14,888 bases of DNA from Chlamydiia bacterium (lineage in GTDB: Bacteria; Chlamydiota; Chlamydiia; Chlamydiales; FEN-1388). The position numbers and the translations under genes were made by a program. The notes beneath the pieces are model-generated. The model saw only the letters and a list, made by a program, of their open reading frames with translations, searched no databases and was not told the DNA's origin. The stretch lies in the NCBI GenBank assembly GCA_003170575.1, contig PMZB01000281.1, positions 1-14,888 of the forward strand, written 5' to 3'. Below, piece after piece: positions 7,391 to 14,878 of the stretch; position 1 is the first letter of the stretch; every line of letters starts with the position of its first letter.

Positions 7391-9163
7391 ATGTCTCGAT
7401 TTACTAAAGAAAGTGTACAGCGTCTAAGAGAGGCTGTCGACATTGTTGATTTGATTTCTCGTTATGTCCCTCTGAAAAAAGCGGGGGGGCTGTATAAGGC
7501 ATGCTGCCCTTTTCATGATGAGAAAACTCCCTCATTTACTGTGCATAAAGCTACGAGCCATTACCATTGCTTTGGATGCGGTGCGCATGGAGATGCTGTT
7601 GCCTTTTTGATGAATTATGAGCGGCTTGGGTTTATTCAAGCGCTTGAGTTTTTATCAGAGCGATTTAATGTCCAACTAGATACAGAGCATGAGGATAAGG
7701 AGTTTGAAGTTTCACGAGGGCGCCTCAAACGTATTCTGGAGGCTTCAAACCAGTTTTTCCATACGATGCTTCTTTTCTCCGATGTGGCTTCTTGTGCTCG
7801 GGGTTATCTTGCAAAAAGAGGGCTTAGTCTACGTCTTCTTGAGGCTTTTCGGATCGGATATGCTCCGGATGGAGCTTTACGGAACTTTCTCCATGGGGAA
7901 GGCTTTACTGATAAGGAAATGGAACTAGCCGGACTTTTATCGGTGAGAGAAGGAAAAAAGCGGGAATTTTTCTCGGATCGGATCACGTTCCCGATCTTGG
8001 ATGTGATGGGAAGTACAATTGGTTTTTCGGCTCGAAAATATAAGGAAGAGACATTTGGGGGCAAATACATCAATAGCCCTGAGACCATTCTTTTCAAAAA
8101 GTCAAGAGTTCTCTTTGGCATTTTTCATTCGAAGAAACGAATGGCCAAGGAGCGAATCGCATGTGTTGTTGAAGGGCAGCTTGATGCTCTCCGTCTCATA
8201 GAAGCTGGGTTTGATTTTACGGTTGCTACCCTTGGGACAGCTTTTGGTCCCGCCCATGTTGATCAGTTGCGTGGAATTGGAGTGGAAGAAGTCTACCTTG
8301 CCTTTGACCAGGATGAACCAGGCAAAATAAGCACGGAAAAGAGCGGAGACCTTTTGATGAAGAAAGGGATTGATGTCCGCGTTGTACGATATGAGGAGGC
8401 AAAAGATCCTGATGAGCTGCTCTCTTGTTTTGGGAAAACTGCATTTTTCGAGGCGCTCACAAAAAGCACGGGCTATCTCGAGTTTTTAGTGGATAGAGCA
8501 AAAAAGCAGCGAGATTTCTCTTCGCCTGTTGAAAAGGATAGGGCTGTAAAGGCTATTGTAGAAGGGATTATGGGATGGGAGAACGAGCTTTTACGGTATG
8601 AAGCGCTCAAAAAACTTAGCCGTCTTGCCGACATTCCTGAATCCGTCCTCAACATAGGCCAAGCGCCTTCCATCACATCTTCGGAAAGAAAAGTGGAAAT
8701 AGTTCCTCTAAAGCAAAGTAATGAAAATCTCTCTTTAGAAATTGATCTTTTGCGATGGCTGACCTGTTCTGACAAAGACCGCTCAGCAATTATGCAGCTT
8801 TGCGATACATATATTGTTCCAGAGGATTTCTCCTCAGATGTAACGCGTAAGCTCTATTCTCTTTGTATGGAACAGCTGAGAGTTGGCCAGGAAGTAGATT
8901 TTTTACATCTTGCTCCTGAGTTTGATCCAGAAGCAATAGGAGAGATACTCAAGGAGCTTCTTCTTAAAAAACCTGTACCAGGAAAACTCCTCCCTTTTGC
9001 TACAGCTGCTATCACAAAGATCAAGGAAAGAAACTGGCTTAACGAGCGCGAAACTATTCGGAAAAAAATGGAACAGCCAGGGGTCGGGGAAGAAGAGCTT
9101 ATGGCTCTTGCCGAGCAATTTGATTTAAAAAAGGCTCCAAAGATCGTTTTGGAAAATACTTAA
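7391..9163 (+). CDS. dnaG: DNA primase DnaG
   Basis: Makes RNA primers for chromosomal replication, working with the DnaB helicase. In 590 residues: zinc-binding domain with C39-P-F-H42 and C60-F-G-C63; catalytic core with the family block NSPETxLFxKSRVLFG (~228-243); Toprim domain with EGQLD (261-265) and FDQD (305-308) for the metal ions; C-terminal helical DnaB-binding region from ~450. The length suits bacterial DnaG (about 580-600). The frame is open back to a GTG at 7250, but family proteins start at the equivalent of MSRFTKESVQRLREAVDIV, so I use ATG 7391. No Shine-Dalgarno sequence is visible; the start is preceded by an A/T-rich tract and a strong hairpin. Transcription ends at the terminator at 9179-9211. 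Confidence 0.96.
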   Translation: MSRFTKESVQRLREAVDIVDLISRYVPLKKAGGLYKACCPFHDEKTPSFTVHKATSHYHCFGCGAHGDAVAFLMNYERLGFIQALEFLSERFNVQLDTEHEDKEFEVSRGRLKRILEASNQFFHTMLLFSDVASCARGYLAKRGLSLRLLEAFRIGYAPDGALRNFLHGEGFTDKEMELAGLLSVREGKKREFFSDRITFPILDVMGSTIGFSARKYKEETFGGKYINSPETILFKKSRVLFGIFHSKKRMAKERIACVVEGQLDALRLIEAGFDFTVATLGTAFGPAHVDQLRGIGVEEVYLAFDQDEPGKISTEKSGDLLMKKGIDVRVVRYEEAKDPDELLSCFGKTAFFEALTKSTGYLEFLVDRAKKQRDFSSPVEKDRAVKAIVEGIMGWENELLRYEALKKLSRLADIPESVLNIGQAPSITSSERKVEIVPLKQSNENLSLEIDLLRWLTCSDKDRSAIMQLCDTYIVPEDFSSDVTRKLYSLCMEQLRVGQEVDFLHLAPEFDPEAIGEILKELLLKKPVPGKLLPFATAAITKIKERNWLNERETIRKKMEQPGVGEEELMALAEQFDLKKAPKIVLENT

Positions 9164-9178
9164 GTGGTGAAAGGGTAT

Positions 9179-9211
9179 AAAAAAGCCCTACAGTAATCTG
9201 TAGGGCTTTTT
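9179..9211. terminator. Bidirectional Rho-independent terminator
   Basis: GCCCTACAG (9185-9193), loop TAAT, CTGTAGGGC (9198-9206): a perfect 9-bp stem flanked by six A on the left and five T on the right. It serves dnaG on the plus strand and the small secreted-protein gene on the minus strand. Confidence 0.93.
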
Positions 9212-9220
9212 ATCTAGAGA

Positions 9221-9505
9221 CTAGATGCTTTTTGGTGTGGTTGCTGGTTTTGTGGTTTCTGGTTTCATTGTCTGAGCTGGATCATCTTTTTTCATGTCTT
9301 TTTTATCCATTTTGTCGGTCGCGCACGGAGTGCATGCGGTGAGGAGAATGGCTGCTCCTTTTTCATTTTTGGCTTTTGGAGCATCAGCTTTTGCTGCCAC
9401 TTCTTCGCCTTTCTTTGGTTCTTCTTTTGCAGTTGGTGTTGGATTTGCAAATACAGGAGCAACGCCAACAGTTGCTAAAACTAACGCTACAACTAATTTT
9501 CTCAT
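9221..9505 (-). CDS. Small secreted Lys/Ala/Thr-rich protein with a CxxC pair
   Basis: A 94-residue protein of unknown function. Residues 1-20 form a clear Sec signal peptide: MRK, a hydrophobic core, then VFA before NP, giving likely cleavage after Ala20. The mature part is low-complexity and charged, rich in Lys, Glu, Ala, Pro and Thr, apart from a short hydrophobic stretch AAILLTACTPC (51-61) with Cys58 and Cys61. The start at 9505 is supported by AGGAAGGA just upstream. It probably resides in the periplasm or on the surface. LTAC looks like a lipobox but sits too far inside the protein to act as a lipoprotein signal. It shares its terminator with dnaG. I recognise no family. Confidence 0.75.
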   Translation of the reverse strand: MRKLVVALVLATVGVAPVFANPTPTAKEEPKKGEEVAAKADAPKAKNEKGAAILLTACTPCATDKMDKKDMKKDDPAQTMKPETTKPATTPKSI

Positions 9506-9727
9506 AAGGTCCTTCCTTTATGAGACATCCCCCCTCTGATTTCTCAGATGAAGAATGCCTCTTTGTTCAACAAAGAATGCTACGTTCCTTCACGCTTCCC
9601 CACAGAAGTCATCTGTATGCACTACAAAGGTGAGCAAAAGCGCTTCCAGAACGAATGGGCACTACTTTAGCATCAGTAGTTGAATTTTGGCAATACATGA
9701 GGTACAGTTCATTCCTCATATGTACGA
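9506..9727. other. Gene-poor region with several inverted repeats
   Basis: I find no credible gene here. It holds three inverted repeats: TCTGA-TTTC-TCAGA (9535-9548), the near-perfect palindrome CTTTGTT-C-AACAAAG (9561-9575) with AAGAATGC at 9551-9558 and again at 9573-9580, and ACTACT-8 nt-AGTAGT (9661-9680). A weak minus-strand promoter for the small secreted-protein gene may be TTGCCA (9688-9693) with an 18-bp spacer and TAAAGT (9664-9669), which would give a leader of about 150 nt. A second weak plus-strand candidate is TTGAAT-17-TACAGT (9680-9708). The rest shows nothing I can name. Confidence 0.4.
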
Positions 9728-9756
9728 TCGACAATATCGTTTTCGTATGGTAGAAT
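9728..9756 (+). promoter_or_regulatory. Sigma-70-type promoter of the rlmN-uvrC operon
   Basis: TCGACA (9728-9733), 17-bp spacer, TAGAAT (9751-9756), each one base off consensus. The transcript would start near 9763 and carry a leader of about 90 nt. Confidence 0.65.
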
Positions 9757-9775
9757 GTAAACTTTTTTGTAGGAA

Positions 9776-9835
9776 GCTCTTGCAAACCTTATAAACTCCA
9801 CCCAGGGGATTGCCTTCAGGAGTTTTGCAAAGAGC
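9776..9835 (+). promoter_or_regulatory. Structured leader hairpin upstream of rlmN
   Basis: GCTCTTGCAAA (9776-9786) can pair with TTTGCAAAGAGC (9824-9835) with a single bulged A, and ACTCC (9795-9799) with GGAGT (9819-9823) inside it. The 3' arm ends 19 nt before the rlmN ATG. No T-run follows. It may be an RNA regulatory element; no known riboswitch class is recognised. Confidence 0.45.
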
Positions 9836-9854
9836 CTCGTAAATGAGGGGAGAT

Positions 9855-10892
9855 ATGCCACGGTTTTTATTAGAGGAAACTGTTGACAGTTTTGCTGAAT
9901 GGTTGCGTGAAATCCATGAACAAGGGTTTAGGGCAAAGCAGATTATCGAATGGCTTTGGACAAGGTTAGAGTTTGATGTTTCGAAAATGTCAAATCTTGG
10001 TCTTGCCCTTCGAGAAAAAATTGTCCAGACGTTTGTTGTGGAGCCTATAACGCTCGTAAAAGTTATCGAATCTTCTGATAGAGAAACGCAGAAATTTTTG
10101 TGGAAACTGCATGATGGCCTATGTGTAGAGTCTGTTCTTATTAATGCCCCTTTCCGCCAGACAGTTTGTGTTTCCTCCCAGGTAGGATGCCCCGCACGTT
10201 GTGCTTTTTGTGCTTCTGGGAAAAAAGGACTTATTCGCAATCTTTCATCTGCAGAGATTGTGGCCCAGGTTCTTGCAATCCAAAAAAGGTTGAATGCGCA
10301 AGAAAATAAGATTACAAACGTTGTGTATATGGGTATGGGGGAGCCTCTTGCCAATTTCCAGGAGGTTGTTAAATCGATAAAGTTCCTCACAGGAGAGCTC
10401 TACTTTGGGTTTTCTCGTCGGCGTGTTACCGTGTCTACCGTTGGTGTGGTTGAGGGCATTTTCGGACTTAAGGATGAAGATTTGGGAGTCAACCTCTCAT
10501 TTTCCCTGCATGCGCCTACTCAAGAAAAAAGAGAAAAAATTATCCCGTTTGCAAGAAAATACCCTCTTCCCGATATCTTGCAAGCGCTTGATGCCTATCG
10601 AGCAGGTACAGGCAGAGACATTACATATGAGTATGTTCTGCTTGCTGGATACAATGACAGTAGCGAGGATGCTTGTGCCCTTGCAGAGCTTCTGCGAGGC
10701 AGAAAAGGGTGCAGCGTGAATCTGATTCCCTACAATCCTATCTCAGGGGTAGATTTTGCAACTCCTTCTCGGACAGTTGTGGAAAAGTTTCATGCCCTTT
10801 TAGAAGATGCGGGACTTCCGGTTACATGCAGATATAAAAAAGGTGATGATATTGCAGCCGCCTGCGGCCAGCTCGCACTTAATGAGATATAA
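9855..10892 (+). CDS. rlmN: Dual-specificity 23S rRNA/tRNA adenine-C2 methyltransferase RlmN
   Basis: Radical-SAM enzyme that methylates C2 of A2503 in 23S rRNA and of A37 in certain tRNAs. In 345 residues: N-terminal RNA-binding part (FRAKQIIEWLW, ~25-35); the 4Fe-4S motif C112-x3-C116-x2-C119 in GCPARCAFC; MGMGEPL (159-165); the SLHAP block (~217-221); and the C-terminal RYKKGDDIAAACGQL with Cys337 as the likely methyl-carrying cysteine. Length and motifs are complete. I prefer ATG 9855, with GAGG 6 nt upstream, over ATG 9843, which has no ribosome site; this start remains uncertain by four codons. The enzyme is cytoplasmic. uvrC follows after 16 bp, so they are probably one operon. Confidence 0.95.
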   Translation: MPRFLLEETVDSFAEWLREIHEQGFRAKQIIEWLWTRLEFDVSKMSNLGLALREKIVQTFVVEPITLVKVIESSDRETQKFLWKLHDGLCVESVLINAPFRQTVCVSSQVGCPARCAFCASGKKGLIRNLSSAEIVAQVLAIQKRLNAQENKITNVVYMGMGEPLANFQEVVKSIKFLTGELYFGFSRRRVTVSTVGVVEGIFGLKDEDLGVNLSFSLHAPTQEKREKIIPFARKYPLPDILQALDAYRAGTGRDITYEYVLLAGYNDSSEDACALAELLRGRKGCSVNLIPYNPISGVDFATPSRTVVEKFHALLEDAGLPVTCRYKKGDDIAAACGQLALNEI

Positions 10893-10900
10893 TGAGATAT
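10881..10900 (+). repeat. Perfect 10-bp tandem repeat at the rlmN-uvrC junction
   Basis: AATGAGATAT occurs twice in a row. The rlmN stop codon spans the boundary of the two units, and loss of one unit would leave the same C-terminus (LNEI, stop). The second unit only lengthens the spacer before uvrC. Confidence 0.9.
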
Positions 10901-10908
10901 AAAGAGGT

Positions 10909-12732
10909 ATGTTTGATCAAAAGGATCTAGCCCGCTATCCAGAGCTGCCTGGGGTCTACCTCATGAAAGATCAGGCTGGCACAGTCATTTACGTGGGCAA
11001 GGCCAAAAATTTGCGGGCCCGTCTTAAACAGTATTATGGGCATGATGAGCGTGTCCAGATTCCTCATCTTCTTGCTCATATTGCAGACATAGAAACAATC
11101 ATTACATCCTCTGAAAGTGAAGCTCTTCTTCTTGAAGCACGCCTGATCAAGCGATTTTTCCCTCGATACAACGTCCTCTTTAAAGATGACAAAAGTTCAC
11201 TTCTTCTTCGCATTGGTCTGGAGCATCCTTGGCCTAGAATAGAACTTGTCCGAGAAAAGGAAGATGTGCCACCGCGCCTTTTTGGCCCATATGATACCTC
11301 ATCTGATACAAAATTATTGTTCGATCTTGTGATCCGCCTTTTTCAGCTTCGACAGTGTAGTGACGAGGTGTTTAAAAGTAGAGTGGCTCCCTGTTTATTG
11401 CATCAACTCAGGCGGTGTACTGCTCCTTGCGTCAGGAAGGTACGTCAGGAAGAGTACATGCGTCAAGTTGAAGAAGCGACTCAGTTTCTAGAAGGAAAGG
11501 TTTCCGATGTTAAGGAGAGTTTACGGCTGGAGATGCAGGCGGCAAGCGATAATCTTGAGTTTGAGAGGGCTGGAGTGTGCTTGCATCGGCTTCAGCTGCT
11601 TGATTCTCTTTCCAGAGGGGTGATCAAAAAAAGGCAACTTTCAGAGAAAAGAACTGATGTGTTTGGAGTGTGGACTGAAGGGTCTCGATTTGCTTTTTCT
11701 GTCATGCACTATAGAGGGGATTCTTTGGAGTATGGAGAATCTTTTATCTACACAATAGGCGGAGAGCAGGAAGGAGCCCTTTTAGAGCAGCTCGCCATGC
11801 AGTATTATGCCCAGAGGACAGACCAAGTGCCGCAAGAGGTAGTTCTTCCTTCTGTAAAGATGGATGTAAAGCCGCTCGAAGAAGCTCTAAGCCAGCATTT
11901 TGAAAGGAAAGTTACACTTATCCAACCATCCATTGGGAAAAAGAAAGGGTGGGTTGCTCTTGCTTGTGAAAATGCGCGTGCACGAATTGCGCAAACCCTT
12001 TGCGGCAAGGAACGAAGAGCTGGGGTTTTGGAGTCATTAGAGCAAAAGCTTTACTTGAAGCGATTTCCTCTTACGATCGATTGTTTTGATGCATCCCATC
12101 TTGCAGGAAAAGAATTAGTCGCAGCTTCTGTGCGCTATATGGATGGAATACCTTCAAAAGCAGACTACAGGTATTTTATTATCAGGCAAGTTACAACAGG
12201 CGATGACCTTTCCATGCTCCAAGAGGCTGTGAGGCGCAGATACTCATCTAAGAAAGAGGGCGGAGAATCTTTCCCTGATCTTCTTCTTGTAGACGGAGGC
12301 AAGAATCAAGTTCATGCAATTGAAAAGGTGCTGCATGAGCTTTCGCTCTGGGATATAGATGTGGTTGGCATAGCAAAAGAAAAGGGGAGGCATGATAAGG
12401 GCCTTACATCCGAGCTTTTGTATCCTGCTGGAAAAGAGGAGCCAATACACCTTTCTAAAACCTCTCAAGAGCTTCTGTTTCTTCAACAGGTTAGGGATGA
12501 GGCTCATAGATTTGTTATTCAATTTCATAGAAAGCGCCGTCGAAAAAGCACCTTCTCAAGTGAACTTGAGGGAATTTCTGGCATTGGGGAGAAAAAACGA
12601 AAAAAACTGCTCAGAGCATTTTTAGGGATTGATGCTCTACGTGTTGCCACTGTGCAGGAGATTGCGGCTAAAGCAGGAGTCTCTTTAAAAGATGCTACGC
12701 GGGTTCTTGAGAAGCTGAAGACTCAGTCTTAG
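10909..12732 (+). CDS. uvrC: Excinuclease ABC subunit C
   Basis: Nuclease of nucleotide excision repair; with UvrB it cuts on both sides of a DNA lesion. In 607 residues: GIY-YIG nuclease domain (PGVYLM 14-19, IYVGKAKNLRAR 27-38); the Fe-S cysteines C150, C162, C170 and C174 (family pattern CLxxQLxRCxAPC); UVR domain contacting UvrB (~200-235); RNase H-like second nuclease with FDASH (393-397), VDGGKNQ (461-467) and RDEAHRF (529-535); C-terminal tandem helix-hairpin-helix (ELEGISGIGEKK and beyond, 552-607). All active-site blocks are present. ATG 10909 matches the family start; AAAGAGG lies only 1 nt before it, an unusually tight spacing. The 3' end overlaps the converging AmaP-like gene by 38 bp. 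Confidence 0.97.
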   Translation: MFDQKDLARYPELPGVYLMKDQAGTVIYVGKAKNLRARLKQYYGHDERVQIPHLLAHIADIETIITSSESEALLLEARLIKRFFPRYNVLFKDDKSSLLLRIGLEHPWPRIELVREKEDVPPRLFGPYDTSSDTKLLFDLVIRLFQLRQCSDEVFKSRVAPCLLHQLRRCTAPCVRKVRQEEYMRQVEEATQFLEGKVSDVKESLRLEMQAASDNLEFERAGVCLHRLQLLDSLSRGVIKKRQLSEKRTDVFGVWTEGSRFAFSVMHYRGDSLEYGESFIYTIGGEQEGALLEQLAMQYYAQRTDQVPQEVVLPSVKMDVKPLEEALSQHFERKVTLIQPSIGKKKGWVALACENARARIAQTLCGKERRAGVLESLEQKLYLKRFPLTIDCFDASHLAGKELVAASVRYMDGIPSKADYRYFIIRQVTTGDDLSMLQEAVRRRYSSKKEGGESFPDLLLVDGGKNQVHAIEKVLHELSLWDIDVVGIAKEKGRHDKGLTSELLYPAGKEEPIHLSKTSQELLFLQQVRDEAHRFVIQFHRKRRRKSTFSSELEGISGIGEKKRKKLLRAFLGIDALRVATVQEIAAKAGVSLKDATRVLEKLKTQS

Positions 12733-13225
12733 GTTTTGTAAACAGATATATTTTCCCATAATACCCTGCAAGGTGATACAGACGGTCTCTTAAGTAGTTT
12801 GTCAAGCCTGTTATGTCTTTTTTTCCTTCAGGCACTTGAACGATGAGGTGCAGCCCGCTTTTTGAAAGGGAAACTTCAGCTTGAAGGTCTTTTGTTTCAA
12901 AGTATTCAGACAAAATCTGTTCGACAAGCCCTTGGATCACGTTTTGTTCCACAAGGCAGGTGAGCTTGCCATGACTCATGTACAGCCTTCCATACACGGA
13001 TCGGAAAGAGCAAAAAATCGCGATGATTCCACCTATGAGGAGAATAGTTCCCATGCATAAGGAAATGCCCCCTCCATCGGTTTCAAGCCATGCTACGACA
13101 TTTGACATAGCACCTGGATTATAAGGGGCTGCAAGCAGAAGCAACCCTATTCCGCAAATGAGTATTGGAAGCACAGCTTGTTTGAGGGCCTGAAAAACCT
13201 TAAAAATCATTTTCAAACTCTTCAT
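12695..13225 (-). CDS. AmaP-like membrane protein of the alkaline-shock type
   Basis: A 176-residue protein with two predicted membrane helices (~15-34 and ~54-75) separated by a short loop, followed by a soluble C-terminal domain of about 90 residues. It resembles AmaP, the membrane anchor that holds Asp23 at the envelope in Firmicutes. The next gene upstream codes for an Asp23-family protein and overlaps this one by 26 bp, which strongly supports the pairing. ATG 13225 is used; ATG 13210 is an alternative with a weak GAAGAG 7 nt upstream. The C-terminal tail is polar. The 3' end overlaps uvrC by 38 bp on the opposite strand, with no terminator between them. The family name is an inference from topology and context. 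Confidence 0.75.
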   Translation of the reverse strand: MKSLKMIFKVFQALKQAVLPILICGIGLLLLAAPYNPGAMSNVVAWLETDGGGISLCMGTILLIGGIIAIFCSFRSVYGRLYMSHGKLTCLVEQNVIQGLVEQILSEYFETKDLQAEVSLSKSGLHLIVQVPEGKKDITGLTNYLRDRLYHLAGYYGKIYLFTKPKTESSASQEPA

Positions 13226-13667
13226 GATACGTTGACATCATATCTGGAGGAGAAGAGGGAAACTGTGTATGCTCAAGGGGTTCTTCTTTGACCAGATCTT
13301 TAAACACCAAATGAACTTCTGCTACGTGAAGCCCTGTCATTTTGGTAAGCGCTTCAACCACAGCAGCGTGGATTTCCTCTGCTTTTTGTGGAATATTGGT
13401 GCCATATTTGACTGAAAGCTCGATCTTTACCTTGACAGACTTACTTGCTGGATCCTGAATCGTTGTTATTCCACGATACTTTTCACTCCTTCCAATCACT
13501 TGATCCAGAAGTGTTTCGCCTTGCAAACAGACATCGCTGATGTGTGACAATGCCTTCTCAATTATCCCCTGAAACACTTTGTTATTTATGTTCCTGCTAA
13601 AAATCGTCTCTGGTAGCTCAAATTCTTGAGGATCTAGGGAAGGGGTCTCACGGGCTTTTTCTGCCAT
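13200..13667 (-). CDS. Asp23/Gls24 family (DUF322) envelope stress protein
   Basis: A 155-residue soluble protein. Residues ~75-127 carry the family signature: alternating hydrophobic residues in SVKVKIELSVKYGTNIP, then a helix, then MTGLHVAEVHLVFKDL. In Firmicutes Asp23 is an abundant protein attached to the membrane through AmaP and linked to cell-envelope homeostasis. Here the same partnership is suggested by the overlapping downstream gene for a two-helix membrane protein. I use ATG 13667, with AGAGG 8 nt upstream; the frame extends 14 codons further but without a good ribosome site. The acidic C-terminal tail (SPPDMMSTYHEEFENDF) is not part of the domain. No signal peptide is present. 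Confidence 0.87.
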   Translation of the reverse strand: MAEKARETPSLDPQEFELPETIFSRNINNKVFQGIIEKALSHISDVCLQGETLLDQVIGRSEKYRGITTIQDPASKSVKVKIELSVKYGTNIPQKAEEIHAAVVEALTKMTGLHVAEVHLVFKDLVKEEPLEHTQFPSSPPDMMSTYHEEFENDF

Positions 13668-13936
13668 AAAAGTCGCCTCTTGAAATATAATGAACCATTC
13701 TGGGGGCATTCTTTGTTGTGCTTTTTTTGTGGAGACGATAGAGATTTTTAGTCCGATTTACCCTGCTAACGACTTTGCTCCAATACCCTCTGTGATATGA
13801 GTGAGGAGGTGTGAAGCGGGCAGAAACATCCATCTCTATTCTCAAAAAAAATTCAACGAAAATGCCTCTCAAGCGCTCTAGTTTACTTTTACAGTTCTGT
13901 CACATTAACTTGCAACTGGGTTTTATCTAGCGAGAA
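13668..13936. other. Intergenic region upstream of the asp23-like operon
   Basis: 269 bp without a convincing gene. It should contain the minus-strand promoter of the asp23-like operon; weak candidates only, for example TTGGAG with a 17-bp spacer and TAAATC on the minus strand. ATAGAGAT (13738-13745) and ATCTCTAT (13832-13839) are inverted copies 86 bp apart. No clear terminator follows the stop of the Inc-like gene. Confidence 0.35.
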
Positions 13937-14827
13937 TCACTGACTGGAGCTTTTTTCCAATGTAGGGAAGACCAACTCTTTTTCCGTGAAAAATTCTTTG
14001 GCGCCAATCACTCTTGCTACATCTTTCCGCAAAGCTTCATCTTCAATTTTTTCTAATAGGAAAATTCGGTCTGAAAGAGTTGCTAGGCAGGAACGAATAT
14101 TTTTTACTCTATTCCGGTCGGCTGTTAAAACGTCAATCTTTTTTTGATTATTATTATGTACTCTCTCACCTATTATTCCAGCAAAACCTGAAGTCAAGGC
14201 TGAACCAAACAAGATACCTAAAGGGACTGCAATAAGAGGGAAAATGAGTGCAACGGGCGGTACAATTATAGAGGCTATAAATATTGCAATAGACGCTCCT
14301 GCACTAGCCCACATAACACCCTTACAAATTTGCTTTACTAGAGTTACTTTGTTGTCCGATTCCCCTTGTGAATCTTCACGCATTAATATTTCTTTCGTAA
14401 TTTTATCATCAATTTCAAGAATCTCATCAAACTGTTTATCCTCAAGAGGGCTTGGAGGATATGTCTGTTTCAATAGTAAGTTTTTTTGCTCGCTTTTTGG
14501 TAAAGTATCTACGAGATGTAGGTAATAGGTACGACAACTAATTAAGTCTTTGACTTGCTGTTCTTCCTCAAGCGAGACTGTACCTTCATCACATTTCTCT
14601 AATAGTACTTTGAGGCATTCTGCTACCTTATCAGCAACTTCAGATGCTGTTTCTTGAGTTTCAATAGGTCCCCAAACATTTCTAGGCAATGAGAGTTCTG
14701 CTAGATCACAATTATTTCGTATTATTAGAAGTACATTGTTAAGATCTGTTTTCTTATTTACATCTGCCTTCGATACATTCTTGGCTACCTCGTGTAAAAC
14801 CTCAAAAGGATTTAATGCTACTCCCAT
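13937..14827 (-). CDS. Inc-like protein with a bilobed hydrophobic domain
   Basis: A 296-residue protein of unknown function. Residues ~170-220 form two hydrophobic helices divided by a short Pro-rich turn (near IIVPPVALIFPL), the bilobed pattern that marks Inc proteins, which chlamydiae insert into the host-derived inclusion membrane through type III secretion. The flanking regions are soluble: residues 1-165 are charged and helical-looking, and 220-296 are also helical-looking with a charged end. No Sec signal peptide is present, as expected for a type III substrate. The start at 14827 has only a weak ribosome site (GGGG 6 nt upstream) but lies about 16 nt downstream of the expected transcription start of a strong promoter. 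The Inc assignment is inferred from topology; an ordinary inner-membrane protein is the alternative. Confidence 0.7.
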   Translation of the reverse strand: MGVALNPFEVLHEVAKNVSKADVNKKTDLNNVLLIIRNNCDLAELSLPRNVWGPIETQETASEVADKVAECLKVLLEKCDEGTVSLEEEQQVKDLISCRTYYLHLVDTLPKSEQKNLLLKQTYPPSPLEDKQFDEILEIDDKITKEILMREDSQGESDNKVTLVKQICKGVMWASAGASIAIFIASIIVPPVALIFPLIAVPLGILFGSALTSGFAGIIGERVHNNNQKKIDVLTADRNRVKNIRSCLATLSDRIFLLEKIEDEALRKDVARVIGAKEFFTEKELVFPTLEKSSSQ

Positions 14828-14849
14828 CTCTTACCCCAATTAAAATGTT

Positions 14850-14878
14850 TCTATAATCCCATTGTTGCTTAACATCAA
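14850..14878 (-). promoter_or_regulatory. Sigma-70-type promoter of the Inc-like gene
   Basis: On the minus strand TTGATG (14873-14878), 17-bp spacer, TATAGA (14850-14855). The expected transcript start near 14843 gives a short leader of about 16 nt. Confidence 0.65.

Noticed and set aside
9329..9355. Lipobox (LTAC) in the small secreted protein
   Set aside because: It sits at residues 55-58, after a charged stretch and behind a separate, complete signal peptide, so it cannot act as a lipoprotein signal.
13648..13872. 74-codon minus-strand frame upstream of the Asp23-like gene
   Set aside because: No ribosome site, no recognisable motif, odd composition (many Arg, His and Tyr) and overlap with the Asp23-like start; most likely chance.
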